The notes beneath the pieces are model-generated. The model made no database searches, was not told where the DNA came from, and was given only the letters and a program-made list of their open reading frames with translations. A stretch of 64,000 nucleotides of DNA from Stenotrophomonas africana (GTDB lineage: Bacteria; Pseudomonadota; Gammaproteobacteria; Xanthomonadales; Xanthomonadaceae). The position numbers were made by a program, and so were the translations under genes. Below, in pieces: positions 47,419 to 55,820 of this stretch (the first letter of the stretch is position 1; each line of letters starts with the position of its first letter). The stretch spans positions 62,001 to 126,000 of the forward strand of contig NZ_JABEME010000009.1 in assembly GCF_013004645.1 (NCBI RefSeq). Direction: 5' to 3'.

Positions 47419-48833
47419 TCCGCACGTTGGCGATGGCCGTCTCCAGCCTGGTGCTGGCGGGCTGTGTCAGCGTCGGCCCGAACTACAAGGCCCCGGTGCA
47501 GGAACCGGTGGTCCTCCAGAGCGCGCAGCAGCCGGTCTTCAGCACTACTTCGCCGGTGGCCAGCTGGTGGGCGCAGTTCGATGATCCGGTGCTGGAAGAA
47601 CTGGTTCACGGCGCACTGTCGGACAATCTGGACCTGCGCGTGGCCGTGGCCCGCGTCAGCCAGGCCCGCGCGGTGTTCGTCGAAAGCCGCTTCGACCAGG
47701 CGCCGCACATCACCGCAGGCGGCAGCTACGACCGCCGCAAGCAACCCGATCCGCAGCTGGGTGGGCAGCGGGTGTTCAGTGAAAGCTACCAGCTCGGCTT
47801 CGATGCCGGCTGGGAGCTGGATCTGTTCGGCCGCAAGCGCCGTGCTGCAGAAGCCGCGCGCGCCGACCTCGACGCCGAGCAGGCCAACCTGGCCGACGCG
47901 CAGGTACTGATCGCTGCCGAAGTGGCGCGCAACTACTTCGAGCTGCGCGGCACGCAGAAGCGCATCGCCGTGGCCCAGCACACCCTCGTCAATCTGCGCG
48001 AGACGCAGAAGCTGACCGAGGCGCGCTGGGAGCTGGGCGCCGGCAGTGAGCTGGACGTGCAGAGCAGTCGTGCGCGGCTGAAGGCGATCGAGGCCGATAT
48101 CCCGCTGCTGGAAGTGGCCGAAACGCAGTCGCGCAATCGTCTGGCGGTTCTGCTGGGCCAGCGGCCGGAGACGCTGACCGCCATGCTTGCGCCGCACGAA
48201 GTGCCGGCATTCGCCAAGGCACTGCCGCTGGGCGATACCCGCGAGCTGCTGCGCCAACGCGCCGACGTGCGCGTGGCGGAGCGTCGCCTGGCGGCCGCGA
48301 CCGCCCGCGTCGGCGTGGCTACGGCGGATCTGTTCCCGCGGTTGTCGCTGTCCGGCTTCGTCGGCTTCCTCGGCGGCGATGCCAGTGGCCTGGTCAATGG
48401 CAACAACAAGGCCTGGTCGCTGACCCCGTCGCTGAGCTGGGCGGCATTTGACTTCGGTACCGTGCGTGCACGCCTGCGCGCCAGCAAGGCGGAAGCCGAA
48501 GGCGTGGCAGCACAGTATGAGCAGGCCGTGCTGCTGGCCCTGGAAGATACCGAGAACGCGCTGACCCGCTATTCCAAGCAGCAGGCGCGATTGGCGATCG
48601 TGGTCGAGCAGGCGCAGGCGGCACGTCGTGCCGAATCGCTGGCACAGATCCGCTACCGCGAGGGCTCGGAAGATTTCCTCACGCTGCTGGATGCACAGCG
48701 CACGCAACTGGCTGCGGATGACGCGTTGGCCGCAGCCGAATCCGAAGTCAACGTCAGCGTGGTCGGTGTGTACAAGGCGCTGGGCGGCTGGGGACAGTCG
48801 CCTCAGCCACCGAGCGTGGCGCAGGTGCAGTAA
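47412..48833 (+). CDS. smeX: SmeX, outer-membrane efflux channel
   Basis: A 473-residue NodT-family outer-membrane factor. The signal peptide ends in a lipobox (LVLAGC). GPNYKAPVQEP near the mature start and repeated coiled-coil segments (RVSQARAVFVESRFDQAP, then YRYGSEDFLTLLDAQR-type motifs, here IRYREGSEDFLTLLDAQR) are typical of TolC-like trimeric channels. It is the last gene of the operon and is followed 5 bases later by a hairpin terminator. Confidence 0.94.
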   Translation: MVIRTLAMAVSSLVLAGCVSVGPNYKAPVQEPVVLQSAQQPVFSTTSPVASWWAQFDDPVLEELVHGALSDNLDLRVAVARVSQARAVFVESRFDQAPHITAGGSYDRRKQPDPQLGGQRVFSESYQLGFDAGWELDLFGRKRRAAEAARADLDAEQANLADAQVLIAAEVARNYFELRGTQKRIAVAQHTLVNLRETQKLTEARWELGAGSELDVQSSRARLKAIEADIPLLEVAETQSRNRLAVLLGQRPETLTAMLAPHEVPAFAKALPLGDTRELLRQRADVRVAERRLAAATARVGVATADLFPRLSLSGFVGFLGGDASGLVNGNNKAWSLTPSLSWAAFDFGTVRARLRASKAEAEGVAAQYEQAVLLALEDTENALTRYSKQQARLAIVVEQAQAARRAESLAQIRYREGSEDFLTLLDAQRTQLAADDALAAAESEVNVSVVGVYKALGGWGQSPQPPSVAQVQ

Positions 48834-48837
48834 CCCG

Positions 48838-48869
48838 AAGGGGACGGAAGCGATGGCTTCCGTCCCTTT
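48838..48869 (+). terminator. Terminator of the sme operon
   Basis: The stem AAGGGGACGGAAGC pairs with GCTTCCGTCCCTTT around a GATG loop, followed by a pyrimidine-rich TCTTCTTTC. The outer arm is shared with the palindrome at 18571. Confidence 0.8.
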
Positions 48870-49000
48870 CTTCTTTCATGGCCAAAGATGGGCGGGTGCG
48901 GCACGAGCCGTGCACGTGGTCACAGTCATGACGTTTCTGACTCTGCCGGAAGCCGTATCCGCCGTGTAACTAGTGGGGCAGGCTATTGGGAGGACAGACG

Positions 49001-49264
49001 ATGACCGATGACAAACGGGATACCCAGCGCATGTTGTTCGGTGATCCGGGGCCACCCGATGCCGGGCTGTCGGTGGCCGTTGTGGTGCTGCTGGTACTGG
49101 CGACGATGGCTGCGGCGATCGGCTTCGTGCGCCTGCCGGATCCGTTGCTGGGGCTGGGCCTGATCGGCATCGCCGTGTTCCTTGCCGTAGGTGCCCGCAT
49201 CTGCCAGGCACGCAATCAGCACCAGGCACTGTACCGGTTGTTGTCACGGCAGCCGCCACCGTAG
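49001..49264 (+). CDS. Small two-helix membrane protein, unknown
   Basis: An 87-residue protein: a charged N-terminus (MTDDKRDTQRMLFGDPG), then two hydrophobic helices (AVVVLLVLATMAAAIGFV and LLGLGLIGIAVFLAVGA) and a basic tail. GGGAGGACAG precedes ATG 49001 with good spacing. No family recognised. It is convergent with the next gene, with only 16 bases between the stops. Confidence 0.7.
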   Translation: MTDDKRDTQRMLFGDPGPPDAGLSVAVVVLLVLATMAAAIGFVRLPDPLLGLGLIGIAVFLAVGARICQARNQHQALYRLLSRQPPP

Positions 49265-49280
49265 CGGCTGCCGCGCAGGA

Positions 49281-50135
49281 TCACGGCGTGGGCCAGTCGA
49301 GCTCGACCACCAGCGGGAAATGATCCGACGGCAGCACACCGTCGATGCGGCGGTCATCGGTGACGAAGCTGCGGGCATGGAAGCCGCGCACCAGCACCCA
49401 GTCCAGCTGCACGGTGGCCTTGCCGGTGAAGTCATGGAAGGTGAGGCGCGGGCCCTGTGGCGCCTTTACCTGGGTGCGCGTGTCCTGCAGCACGCGGGTG
49501 AACGCCTTGTAGGTGTCTCCTCCGGGTTCGCTGTTGAAGTCGCCGGTCAACACCACCGGCAGGTCAGCCGGCAGCGTCGCCAGTCGCTTTCCGATCAGTC
49601 CGGCACCCTTCACCCGACGCGGCTCGTCCTCGTCACGGTAGGGCAGGTGGGTATTCATGAAGTAGAAGCGGCGGCCGTCGTCCAGGCGCCGGAACAGGGC
49701 CCAGGTGACCATGCGTGGGTACAGGTTGCCCCAGGTGATGCTGCCGGGCACGTCCGGCGTATCCGAAAGCCAGAAGTTGCCGGATTCCTCGATGGCCAGC
49801 ACCTTGCTGTCGTAGAACACGCCCATGTGCTCATCGCCGCTGCCACCGCGGCGGCCCTCGCCGAACCAGCGGTAGCCGGGCAAGTGTCCGGACAGGTAGT
49901 CAGCCTGTTCATTCACCAGTTCCTGCGTGCCGATCACCGCCGGGTGCGCATCGAGGATGACCTTGACCATCGCGTCGCGACGATCGGGCCAGCGCTTGCC
50001 CGGTTCGGTATCAGCCGGGGTGCGGACGTTGAACGACATTACTTTCAGTGGCGCCGGTGTAGCCGCCCAGGCGACGGCAGGCAGGGCAAGCGCCAACAGC
50101 GCACACAGCGCAGGGCGACGGAAACGCGACAACAT
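49281..50135 (-). CDS. Secreted endonuclease/exonuclease/phosphatase-family protein
   Basis: A 284-residue exported protein with a signal peptide (LCALLALALPAVAWAA). The EEP-fold motifs are MSFNVRTPAD, IGTQELVNEQ with the metal-binding Glu, LTGDFNSEPGGD, and the terminal SDHFPLVVELDW with its catalytic His. These hydrolases act on nucleic acids, sphingolipids or inositol phosphates; the substrate is not determinable here. TGGAGGGATT precedes ATG 50135. A LacI-type operator lies upstream. Confidence 0.88.
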   Translation of the reverse strand: MLSRFRRPALCALLALALPAVAWAATPAPLKVMSFNVRTPADTEPGKRWPDRRDAMVKVILDAHPAVIGTQELVNEQADYLSGHLPGYRWFGEGRRGGSGDEHMGVFYDSKVLAIEESGNFWLSDTPDVPGSITWGNLYPRMVTWALFRRLDDGRRFYFMNTHLPYRDEDEPRRVKGAGLIGKRLATLPADLPVVLTGDFNSEPGGDTYKAFTRVLQDTRTQVKAPQGPRLTFHDFTGKATVQLDWVLVRGFHARSFVTDDRRIDGVLPSDHFPLVVELDWPTP

Positions 50136-50155
50136 CGTGGAATCCCTCCATTCCA

Positions 50156-50169
50156 TGAAAACGGTTTCA
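50156..50169. promoter_or_regulatory. LacI-family-type operator upstream of the EEP gene
   Basis: TGAAAACGGTTTCA is a 14-base dyad with a central CG, symmetric at 12 of 14 positions. It lies 20 bases upstream of the EEP gene start and resembles the site at 9215-9228. Confidence 0.6.
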
Positions 50170-50273
50170 CGAAGCATGCCATGGAAGGCGAGGACAGGGG
50201 TATGCCGGGATGGGCGGCTGGGAGATGCCGGACGGGCGGTGAAGGCGCCGCCCGGCGGATCGCGCGGGCGCGA

Positions 50274-50516
50274 TCAGGGGTCGTACATCATCCCGTTCTC
50301 GTCGCGGTTGTAGTGGTCGCTGGCCACGCGGGTGCCGTCGTCATAGAGCACGTACAGCGTGCAGCGCTGATGGATGCCAAAGCCGGCACGGAAGGGCACG
50401 CACTCTTCCTGCAGGCCGACCTCTTCGGCGGCATTTGCCGGTGCTGAAGGCAGCAGCGCGGCAAGTGTCACCGCTGCAGCGAAGGAAAAAGCGGTGATTC
50501 GATTGTGCAGCGTCAT
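50274..50516 (-). CDS. Small secreted protein, paralogue A
   Basis: An 80-residue secreted protein with a signal peptide ending SAPANAAEE. The mature part contains ECVPFRAGFGIHQRCTLYVL, with two Cys, then YDDGTRVASDHYNRDENG and ending MMYDP. A second protein of the same layout is encoded at 50558-50794. Both Cys could form a disulfide. Function unknown. Confidence 0.75.
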   Translation of the reverse strand: MTLHNRITAFSFAAAVTLAALLPSAPANAAEEVGLQEECVPFRAGFGIHQRCTLYVLYDDGTRVASDHYNRDENGMMYDP

Positions 50517-50557
50517 TGATCACACTCCTTGTAGTCGTAGTCGGTGTCCAATGCAGA

Positions 50558-50794
50558 TCAGTCTGCCGGGAGGTACCACTGACCGTTCTCGTCTATCCAG
50601 TACACCGACGTGAAAACGGTGCCATCTGCCAGAGTACGGGTTACGGTGCAGCGCTGATGCACGAGGTTGGGCCCAAGTCTTACGGGCACGCAATCGGTCG
50701 TCGATCCGGGGGATCCGGCCGCGTGGCTGGTTGCCGGTACCACGCTACCCAATGCAAACATCAATGCAGCCATCGAGGCCAGTTGCAGTTTCAT
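50558..50794 (-). CDS. Small secreted protein, paralogue B
   Basis: A 78-residue secreted protein with a signal peptide (ALMFALGSVVPATSHAA) and the mature core DCVPVRLGPNLVHQRCTVTR, then LADGTVFTSVYWIDENGQWY. The spacing and the C-VP-R-x-G-x3-HQRC block match paralogue A. The start MKLQLASM is chosen because AAGG lies 9 bases upstream of ATG 50794; earlier in-frame ATGs are too close to that site. Function unknown. Confidence 0.72.
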   Translation of the reverse strand: MKLQLASMAALMFALGSVVPATSHAAGSPGSTTDCVPVRLGPNLVHQRCTVTRTLADGTVFTSVYWIDENGQWYLPAD

Positions 50795-50881
50795 CAGCAT
50801 CATCCTTGCTTTCTGCAATCGCGCACATGCGCATGGCGTGTGTAACACGCGACCCAGACCACCGGAAGTGCCTCGCCGTGA

Positions 50882-51586
50882 TCAGTCTTCGATCTCGCCG
50901 CGACGGCTGGCAGCACGCACTGCCTGCGCGGTGGTCGCCACACCCAGCCGTTGGCGCGCGTGGCGCAGGTGGTTCTCCACCGTGCGCGTGGAAAGCCCAA
51001 GCGTGGCCGCGATCTCAGCTTGCCGGCGCCCGGCGGCGACCCAGCGCAGCACTTCGCGCTCGCGGTTGCTGAGTGCGCTTCCCGAAAGCTCGGCAGGCGA
51101 TTCGGCAAGCCGGCGTGCGGCACGGAATGCTGCAGTTGCAGCAGCATCCAGCAGCAGTCGCGCGCTGGCCGATGCATCGATCGCTGTCCCGGCAAAACTG
51201 ATCGCGCCTTCCAGGCCGGTGGTGCCGAACACCGGCACCTGCAGACCGTGCAGGCCTTCACCACGTGGCTGCTTCACCACCTGATAGCGTTCGCCGCGAA
51301 CCCCCTGGCGCTTGCTCCAGAAGAATGGCGCGTCACTGTCCAGTACGTGGCGATTGACCGGACAGGCGTGCAGGTAGCGCGCGAGGTCGGTACTGCTGCC
51401 GTCGCCGAACCAGTCGCCCTCGATCCAGTACACGCGCTGGGTACCGCGCTCCAATCCCGTGCCGGTGGCGAACACCAGCACGCGGTCGTAGCCGAGCGGT
51501 GCAGAGATGCTGCGCAGTACCGCGCCGACCGCACTCAGTGAGCGGGCGCGTTCCAGCTCCAGCAACGCCTGCACCAATTCGCTCAT
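50882..51586 (-). CDS. smoR: LuxR solo regulator SmoR
   Basis: A 234-residue LuxR-type regulator with an autoinducer-binding-like N-terminal domain (RVYWIEGDWFGDGSSTD, then RHVLDSDAPFFWSK) and a C-terminal HTH (LSNREREVLRWVAAGRRQ followed by LGLSTRTVENHLRHARQR). No luxI-type synthase gene is nearby, so it is a LuxR solo. Its position 5 bases after hchA and downstream of the sme operon matches SmoR, described in S. maltophilia as an N-acyl-homoserine-lactone-responsive regulator of swarming. Confidence 0.85.
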   Translation of the reverse strand: MSELVQALLELERARSLSAVGAVLRSISAPLGYDRVLVFATGTGLERGTQRVYWIEGDWFGDGSSTDLARYLHACPVNRHVLDSDAPFFWSKRQGVRGERYQVVKQPRGEGLHGLQVPVFGTTGLEGAISFAGTAIDASASARLLLDAAATAAFRAARRLAESPAELSGSALSNREREVLRWVAAGRRQAEIAATLGLSTRTVENHLRHARQRLGVATTAQAVRAASRRGEIED

Positions 51587-51591
51587 CCGGG

Positions 51592-52464
51592 TCAGCGCCC
51601 GGCGAGGGCGTCGAGCAGCGTGCGTGCGGCCAGCTTGCCCAGCGCATTGCCGGCCAGCGGGCTGTCGCCGGTCAGCAGCAGGCGGTCCTGCAGCACGCTG
51701 CCATCGATGCCGTCGTTGACGATCTGCACGCCCTGCTGTGCCAGGCGCTCACCGAAGAACCACGGCAGCTGCCCGGGCATGTAGCCGATCTCCGGCGTCT
51801 GCCGGTCCATCGCATCGGGGAAGGCGCAGATGCGGTAGCCGCGGAACAGCGAACCACCATCGGTCTCGTCGACGCCTGCGGCCAGCAACGCGGCCGGGCC
51901 GTGGCAGAGGGTGACGATGTGGCGCTCGTGGGCCATCGCCCAGTGCAGGACCGCCTTTACCGCGCGACTCTGCGGCAGTCCGATAAGGGCACCATGGCCG
52001 CCGGGAATGAACACGGCTGCATAGTTCGACGCGGCATCGAGGCCTGCCACCACCTCATCCAACGGCAGTGGCTGGCGGAAGCGGGCTTCGTAGCGGTCGT
52101 ACAGTCCGCCGATCTCCTGGTCCTCACGCGGGAACGCCCACCACTCGAACTTGGCGGCGTTGCCGGACAGCGTGGCTACATCGATGTGGAAACCGGCCTT
52201 GTCCAGGTGGTACATCGGCAGCAGGGTTTCCACCGGATGATTGCCGGTGGAGAACAGGTGGCCGTTGGAGGTGGGCAGGTAACGCTCGTCGGCGGCGATC
52301 ATCAGCACCTTCCAGCGGCCATCACGACGTGCGTCCGGGTAGTCCGCACCGGCAAGGTTGCTCTTGGCCGAGGTGAACTGTGACAGCGAGTACGGTGACG
52401 GGAAGAAGGCGTCGCGCTCGGCTGGATCGGGACTGGGCTGGCGGCTGGGCTCTTGCGCGTTCAT
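51592..52464 (-). CDS. hchA: HchA, Hsp31-type glyoxalase III / chaperone
   Basis: A 290-residue DJ-1/PfpI-superfamily protein. The nucleophile elbow is TLCHGPAALL with the Cys-His pair, and the conserved Glu is in GNHPVETLLPM; YLPTSNGHLFSTG and GYMPGQLPWFFGERL match Hsp31. It detoxifies methylglyoxal without a cofactor and can act as a holding chaperone. CAGGAGG precedes ATG 52464; the longer upstream frame is disregarded. It forms an operon with smoR. Confidence 0.9.
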   Translation of the reverse strand: MNAQEPSRQPSPDPAERDAFFPSPYSLSQFTSAKSNLAGADYPDARRDGRWKVLMIAADERYLPTSNGHLFSTGNHPVETLLPMYHLDKAGFHIDVATLSGNAAKFEWWAFPREDQEIGGLYDRYEARFRQPLPLDEVVAGLDAASNYAAVFIPGGHGALIGLPQSRAVKAVLHWAMAHERHIVTLCHGPAALLAAGVDETDGGSLFRGYRICAFPDAMDRQTPEIGYMPGQLPWFFGERLAQQGVQIVNDGIDGSVLQDRLLLTGDSPLAGNALGKLAARTLLDALAGR

Positions 52465-52548
52465 GCGGACCTCCTGCGGGGAATGTCGGGCCAGCATAGG
52501 AGGGCGGGTGCGCAGGCGCGATGAGGGATTTCCCTCAGCTGCCCACGG

Positions 52549-54567
52549 CTATTGGGTCTGGTGCCCGTGCTCCTGCATGTCCTCATGCAGGATCCGGCGC
52601 AGCTCGACGATGGCCGGCGTGGCTTCCTGCACGCTGTGCCCGGATACGATCACCTTCTCCGACTCCGCCCGCGGCAGGTGCGAACTCCAGTAGGGCACCA
52701 GCCCGTCGTCACTCTTCTCCAGCGGGCCGTCGGCCTTGGCGCGCGCGATGATCGAGTGGTAGCGGACCTTCGGCGACATCGGCAGGTCGGCCACGGCGCG
52801 GACGAAAGGATCGTCCTTGTCCAGGTTCTGGATGCTGTTCATCTGATAGCCGTGCTTGCCGTCACTGCGATCGATCTGGCCGTCGTTGGCGATGGTGGCG
52901 ACGTCTTCCAATACAGTCAGGGGCAACCGCACCAGGCGTCCGATCCATCGGCCCAGGCGGGTGCCTGCCACGTCGGTACCGCGGTGGGGGGTGGCAATGA
53001 ACACCACGCGCGATACTTCCGGTTCTGGCAGGAAGGTCAGTACCGGTGCGCCTTTCGTACGCAGCAGTTCGCGCTGTGCCGGCGTCATCTGCGCAGTCGC
53101 CAGCAGGGTGTCCACCAGGCGATCGCCGGAAGAGGAGATCATCAGTCGTGCGATCACGCCGCCCATGCTGTGCCCCACCAGCACCATGTCATGCGAGGCC
53201 TGCGCCTTGCCGCTGGGGTCGAAGTGCTTGAACACCTCGGCCAGCGTATGACGCATCGCATCGTGGCTCATCGCGATGGGCATGTTGGTCGGGTAGTAGA
53301 ACTGCCAGATCTGGAAATCCCGGCGGATCTCGTCGTCACGCATCAGCTCGTTGGCGACGTTGACCCAGGCTTCCGGGCTGCTGGCCAGGCCATGGATCAT
53401 CAGCAGTACGCGGCGGTTCGGGTCGTAGGGCTGCATCATGTACAGATGCGGCGTTTCGATGCCGCCCTTGCCGCCGAACAGCGATCGCAGCGACTGGTGA
53501 CTGAAGTTGGAGCGGGCCAGCCACAGCGCATAGCCAGCGGTGAAGTTCGCGGCCAGCGGCACTTCCTGTCCGTGCAGGGTCACTTCCGTGACCTGGTAGG
53601 GATCGTGGATTTCCAGTTCCGGCTCGTCGTCGTGCAGCACTTCCCACAGGTTCTTTCCGGAGAAGCGCAGCAGCACGGTCATCGACGGCGAAGGCATTTC
53701 GCTCCAGCTCTGCGGGACCGGCGTGGTCTTCGTGGCGGGTGTTGTGGCCGGCGTCGTGGTGGCCGGGGTGGCGGTTGGATCGTCCATCACGGCCACCAGT
53801 TCGGCACCGAAGCCATCGCGGCGATGCACGCTGCGCAGGGTGCCGGTGAACGACAGCGAGGCCGCCGGTACCAGCTCGGTGGGCGTACGCTTGTCCAGCG
53901 GCGATGCCTCACCTGAAGGCGCCAGCACGAAGGTCCAGCGGCCGAGCTGGAAATGGCTGGCTTCAGCATGCACGCGCCCGGTGGCATAGGCGTTGTACAA
54001 CTGCACCGAGGCTTCCTGCACGGCCAGGTTGTAGTAGTCGCGCACCTGGGTCTGGCGGTCCTCGAAACCCCGCTGGTTGGCCGTTCGCTCGGTGAAGAAC
54101 AGATAGGCGTAAGCCTGCCGCGCGACCTGCATCCACGCGTCCAGGCGCGGCTGGAAGTCGGCGTCCAGTTCGGTGATCGCGCTCTTGGCGCGGCCTGACG
54201 TGGAGTACTCGCGCTTGGGCGCCGGCAGGGTCATCGCATACTGCAGCCACAACTCGGCCAGGCTCGACCGCTTGTCTTCCTCGCGCACCACGATGCTGGC
54301 TTCCATCGCCTCGATGCAGGGCAGGCCCGGCTTGGCACAGACGCCTTCATCGAGCCCGGCCACGCGCAGCGTTTCCGTCGTCGCCGAGCTGAGCTTCCCG
54401 GTGGTGAGGATGTCACCGCGCTTGAGCGCGATGTACTGGCCGGGCGTGACCGAGGCGACCTGTACCGACGGCCCGAACTGGCGCAACGTGGCACAACCAC
54501 CCAGGGCGAGCAGCACGGTGATGATGAGGGTCGTGCGGCCGATGAAGCCCAAGCCCGTGGTAGCCAT
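52549..54567 (-). CDS. Alpha/beta-hydrolase (lipase-like) lipoprotein
   Basis: A 672-residue exported protein anchored by lipidation (LLALGGC). A long N-terminal domain of unknown type and a Thr/Pro-rich linker (TPATTTPATTPATKTTPVP) precede an alpha/beta-hydrolase domain at about residues 380-640. That domain has the HGLASSPEAW oxyanion region, nucleophile elbow VGHSMGGVIA, and a late His in SGHSVQEATP. The composition suggests an outer-membrane esterase or lipase. No partner genes are adjacent. Confidence 0.85.
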   Translation of the reverse strand: MATTGLGFIGRTTLIITVLLALGGCATLRQFGPSVQVASVTPGQYIALKRGDILTTGKLSSATTETLRVAGLDEGVCAKPGLPCIEAMEASIVVREEDKRSSLAELWLQYAMTLPAPKREYSTSGRAKSAITELDADFQPRLDAWMQVARQAYAYLFFTERTANQRGFEDRQTQVRDYYNLAVQEASVQLYNAYATGRVHAEASHFQLGRWTFVLAPSGEASPLDKRTPTELVPAASLSFTGTLRSVHRRDGFGAELVAVMDDPTATPATTTPATTPATKTTPVPQSWSEMPSPSMTVLLRFSGKNLWEVLHDDEPELEIHDPYQVTEVTLHGQEVPLAANFTAGYALWLARSNFSHQSLRSLFGGKGGIETPHLYMMQPYDPNRRVLLMIHGLASSPEAWVNVANELMRDDEIRRDFQIWQFYYPTNMPIAMSHDAMRHTLAEVFKHFDPSGKAQASHDMVLVGHSMGGVIARLMISSSGDRLVDTLLATAQMTPAQRELLRTKGAPVLTFLPEPEVSRVVFIATPHRGTDVAGTRLGRWIGRLVRLPLTVLEDVATIANDGQIDRSDGKHGYQMNSIQNLDKDDPFVRAVADLPMSPKVRYHSIIARAKADGPLEKSDDGLVPYWSSHLPRAESEKVIVSGHSVQEATPAIVELRRILHEDMQEHGHQTQ

Positions 54568-54720
54568 ACGATCCTCCTGCGCGGTGGCGCCACTCTAGCG
54601 GTCGGCATGTCAAAGCGGAAGATACCGGGCGGTCGGTTTGTGCCATGAAACCCCTGCCATGCAAGCGATTCAGGTATTCACGTGTGACACTGGGGTGAAT
54701 GGGCGAATGCAGGGACTGCG

Positions 54721-55182
54721 ATGCGCTGGCTTGAGACCCGCGTTCCACCGCCGCTGGTGATGCTGCTGTGTGGTGCCATCGGCTACCTGGCGAGCCGCCT
54801 GGCAGCGGGACCGGTGGTTCCGCTGCCGATGCCGGCACTGCTGGCCGGTGGGGTGGTGGCCATCGGCTTAACGTTGAACCTGCTGCCGAAGCTGGCTTTC
54901 CGTCGCGTGCGTACCACGGTGAACCCGCTGCGCCCGGCAATGGCGAGCGCGCTGGTCACGCATGGTGTGTACCGTTACACGCGCAATCCGATGTATCTGG
55001 GCCAGGCCACGGTGCTGGCAGGCGTCATGCTGTACCTGCAGAGCCCGGTCGCATTGCTGGCTGTCCCGCTGTTCGTGCTGTACATCACGCGGCTGCAGAT
55101 CGTGCCGGAAGAGCGGGCGCTGTCGGCCCGCTTTCCCGAGGCATACGCCGCCTTCCGTCAGCGAGTACGACGCTGGCTGTAG
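54721..55182 (+). CDS. Isoprenylcysteine carboxyl methyltransferase-family membrane protein
   Basis: A 153-residue membrane protein with four hydrophobic segments and the family signature LVTHGVYRYTRNPMYLGQAT, ending with IVPEERALSARFPEAYAAFR. The bacterial ICMT/PEMT-like family methylates lipids or unknown small molecules with SAM. Nothing in the neighbourhood narrows the substrate. Confidence 0.85.
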   Translation: MRWLETRVPPPLVMLLCGAIGYLASRLAAGPVVPLPMPALLAGGVVAIGLTLNLLPKLAFRRVRTTVNPLRPAMASALVTHGVYRYTRNPMYLGQATVLAGVMLYLQSPVALLAVPLFVLYITRLQIVPEERALSARFPEAYAAFRQRVRRWL

Positions 55183-55196
55183 CGCGGATCAGGCCA

Positions 55197-55673
55197 CTAC
55201 GGCGTGATCTGGCACTTCACCGCAGCGGAATAGCCCTCATAGTCGTCACCTGCGATGACGTGCAGGGTGTGGCGCTTGTCGATGGCCTTCACGTATGAAG
55301 GCTCCTCCGTGTTGGCGTGTTCGTTGACCGTGGTCACTGACCACGCCTTGGCCAGACGCTTGGAGTCGACGCCATTCAAGTAGACGAAGAGGCTCTTCTC
55401 GCCCTCGGCCACGTTCACATCGGCACTGGTGACGATACCGCCGAACAGCGCGACCGGCTTGTCCTCCGGCTCGAAGGTGCCACCCGGTTTCCTGGCCAGG
55501 CCCGCGGCCTGCAGTGCATCGATGGCCTCGGCTTCGCTGAAGTTTGAACCTGCCTTGCAGGCCAGCAGGGCTTCCAGCGTCGCGGTGCCGGTAGGGGCGA
55601 TGGCGGCATGGGCTGTGGCGCCCGCGGAGAGCGTGGCCAATGCCAGGACCAATATGCCGGCTTGGGAGTTCAT
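55197..55673 (-). CDS. Secreted protein of unknown function
   Basis: A 158-residue exported protein with a signal peptide (MNSQAGILVLALATLSAG, ATAHA). The mature part has LEALLACKAGSNFSEAEAI near the N-terminus and KCQITP at the end, so the two Cys may pair. VNEHANTEEPSYVKAIDKR lies between. It is convergent with the ICMT-family gene, 14 bases apart. I recognise no family. Confidence 0.72.
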   Translation of the reverse strand: MNSQAGILVLALATLSAGATAHAAIAPTGTATLEALLACKAGSNFSEAEAIDALQAAGLARKPGGTFEPEDKPVALFGGIVTSADVNVAEGEKSLFVYLNGVDSKRLAKAWSVTTVNEHANTEEPSYVKAIDKRHTLHVIAGDDYEGYSAAVKCQITP

Positions 55674-55820
55674 TGCAGATCCTTCTGTTCGTGACGGAGC
55701 GGGGCACCCGGTGGGGCGCGCACGCGACGATTATGAGCCGAAGCAGGTGTCACGAACGTGTACGAAGCGAATGCGTGCTTGAACGCCGCAGCGACCCCGC
55801 TGGGCCGCTGCGCCACGCCA

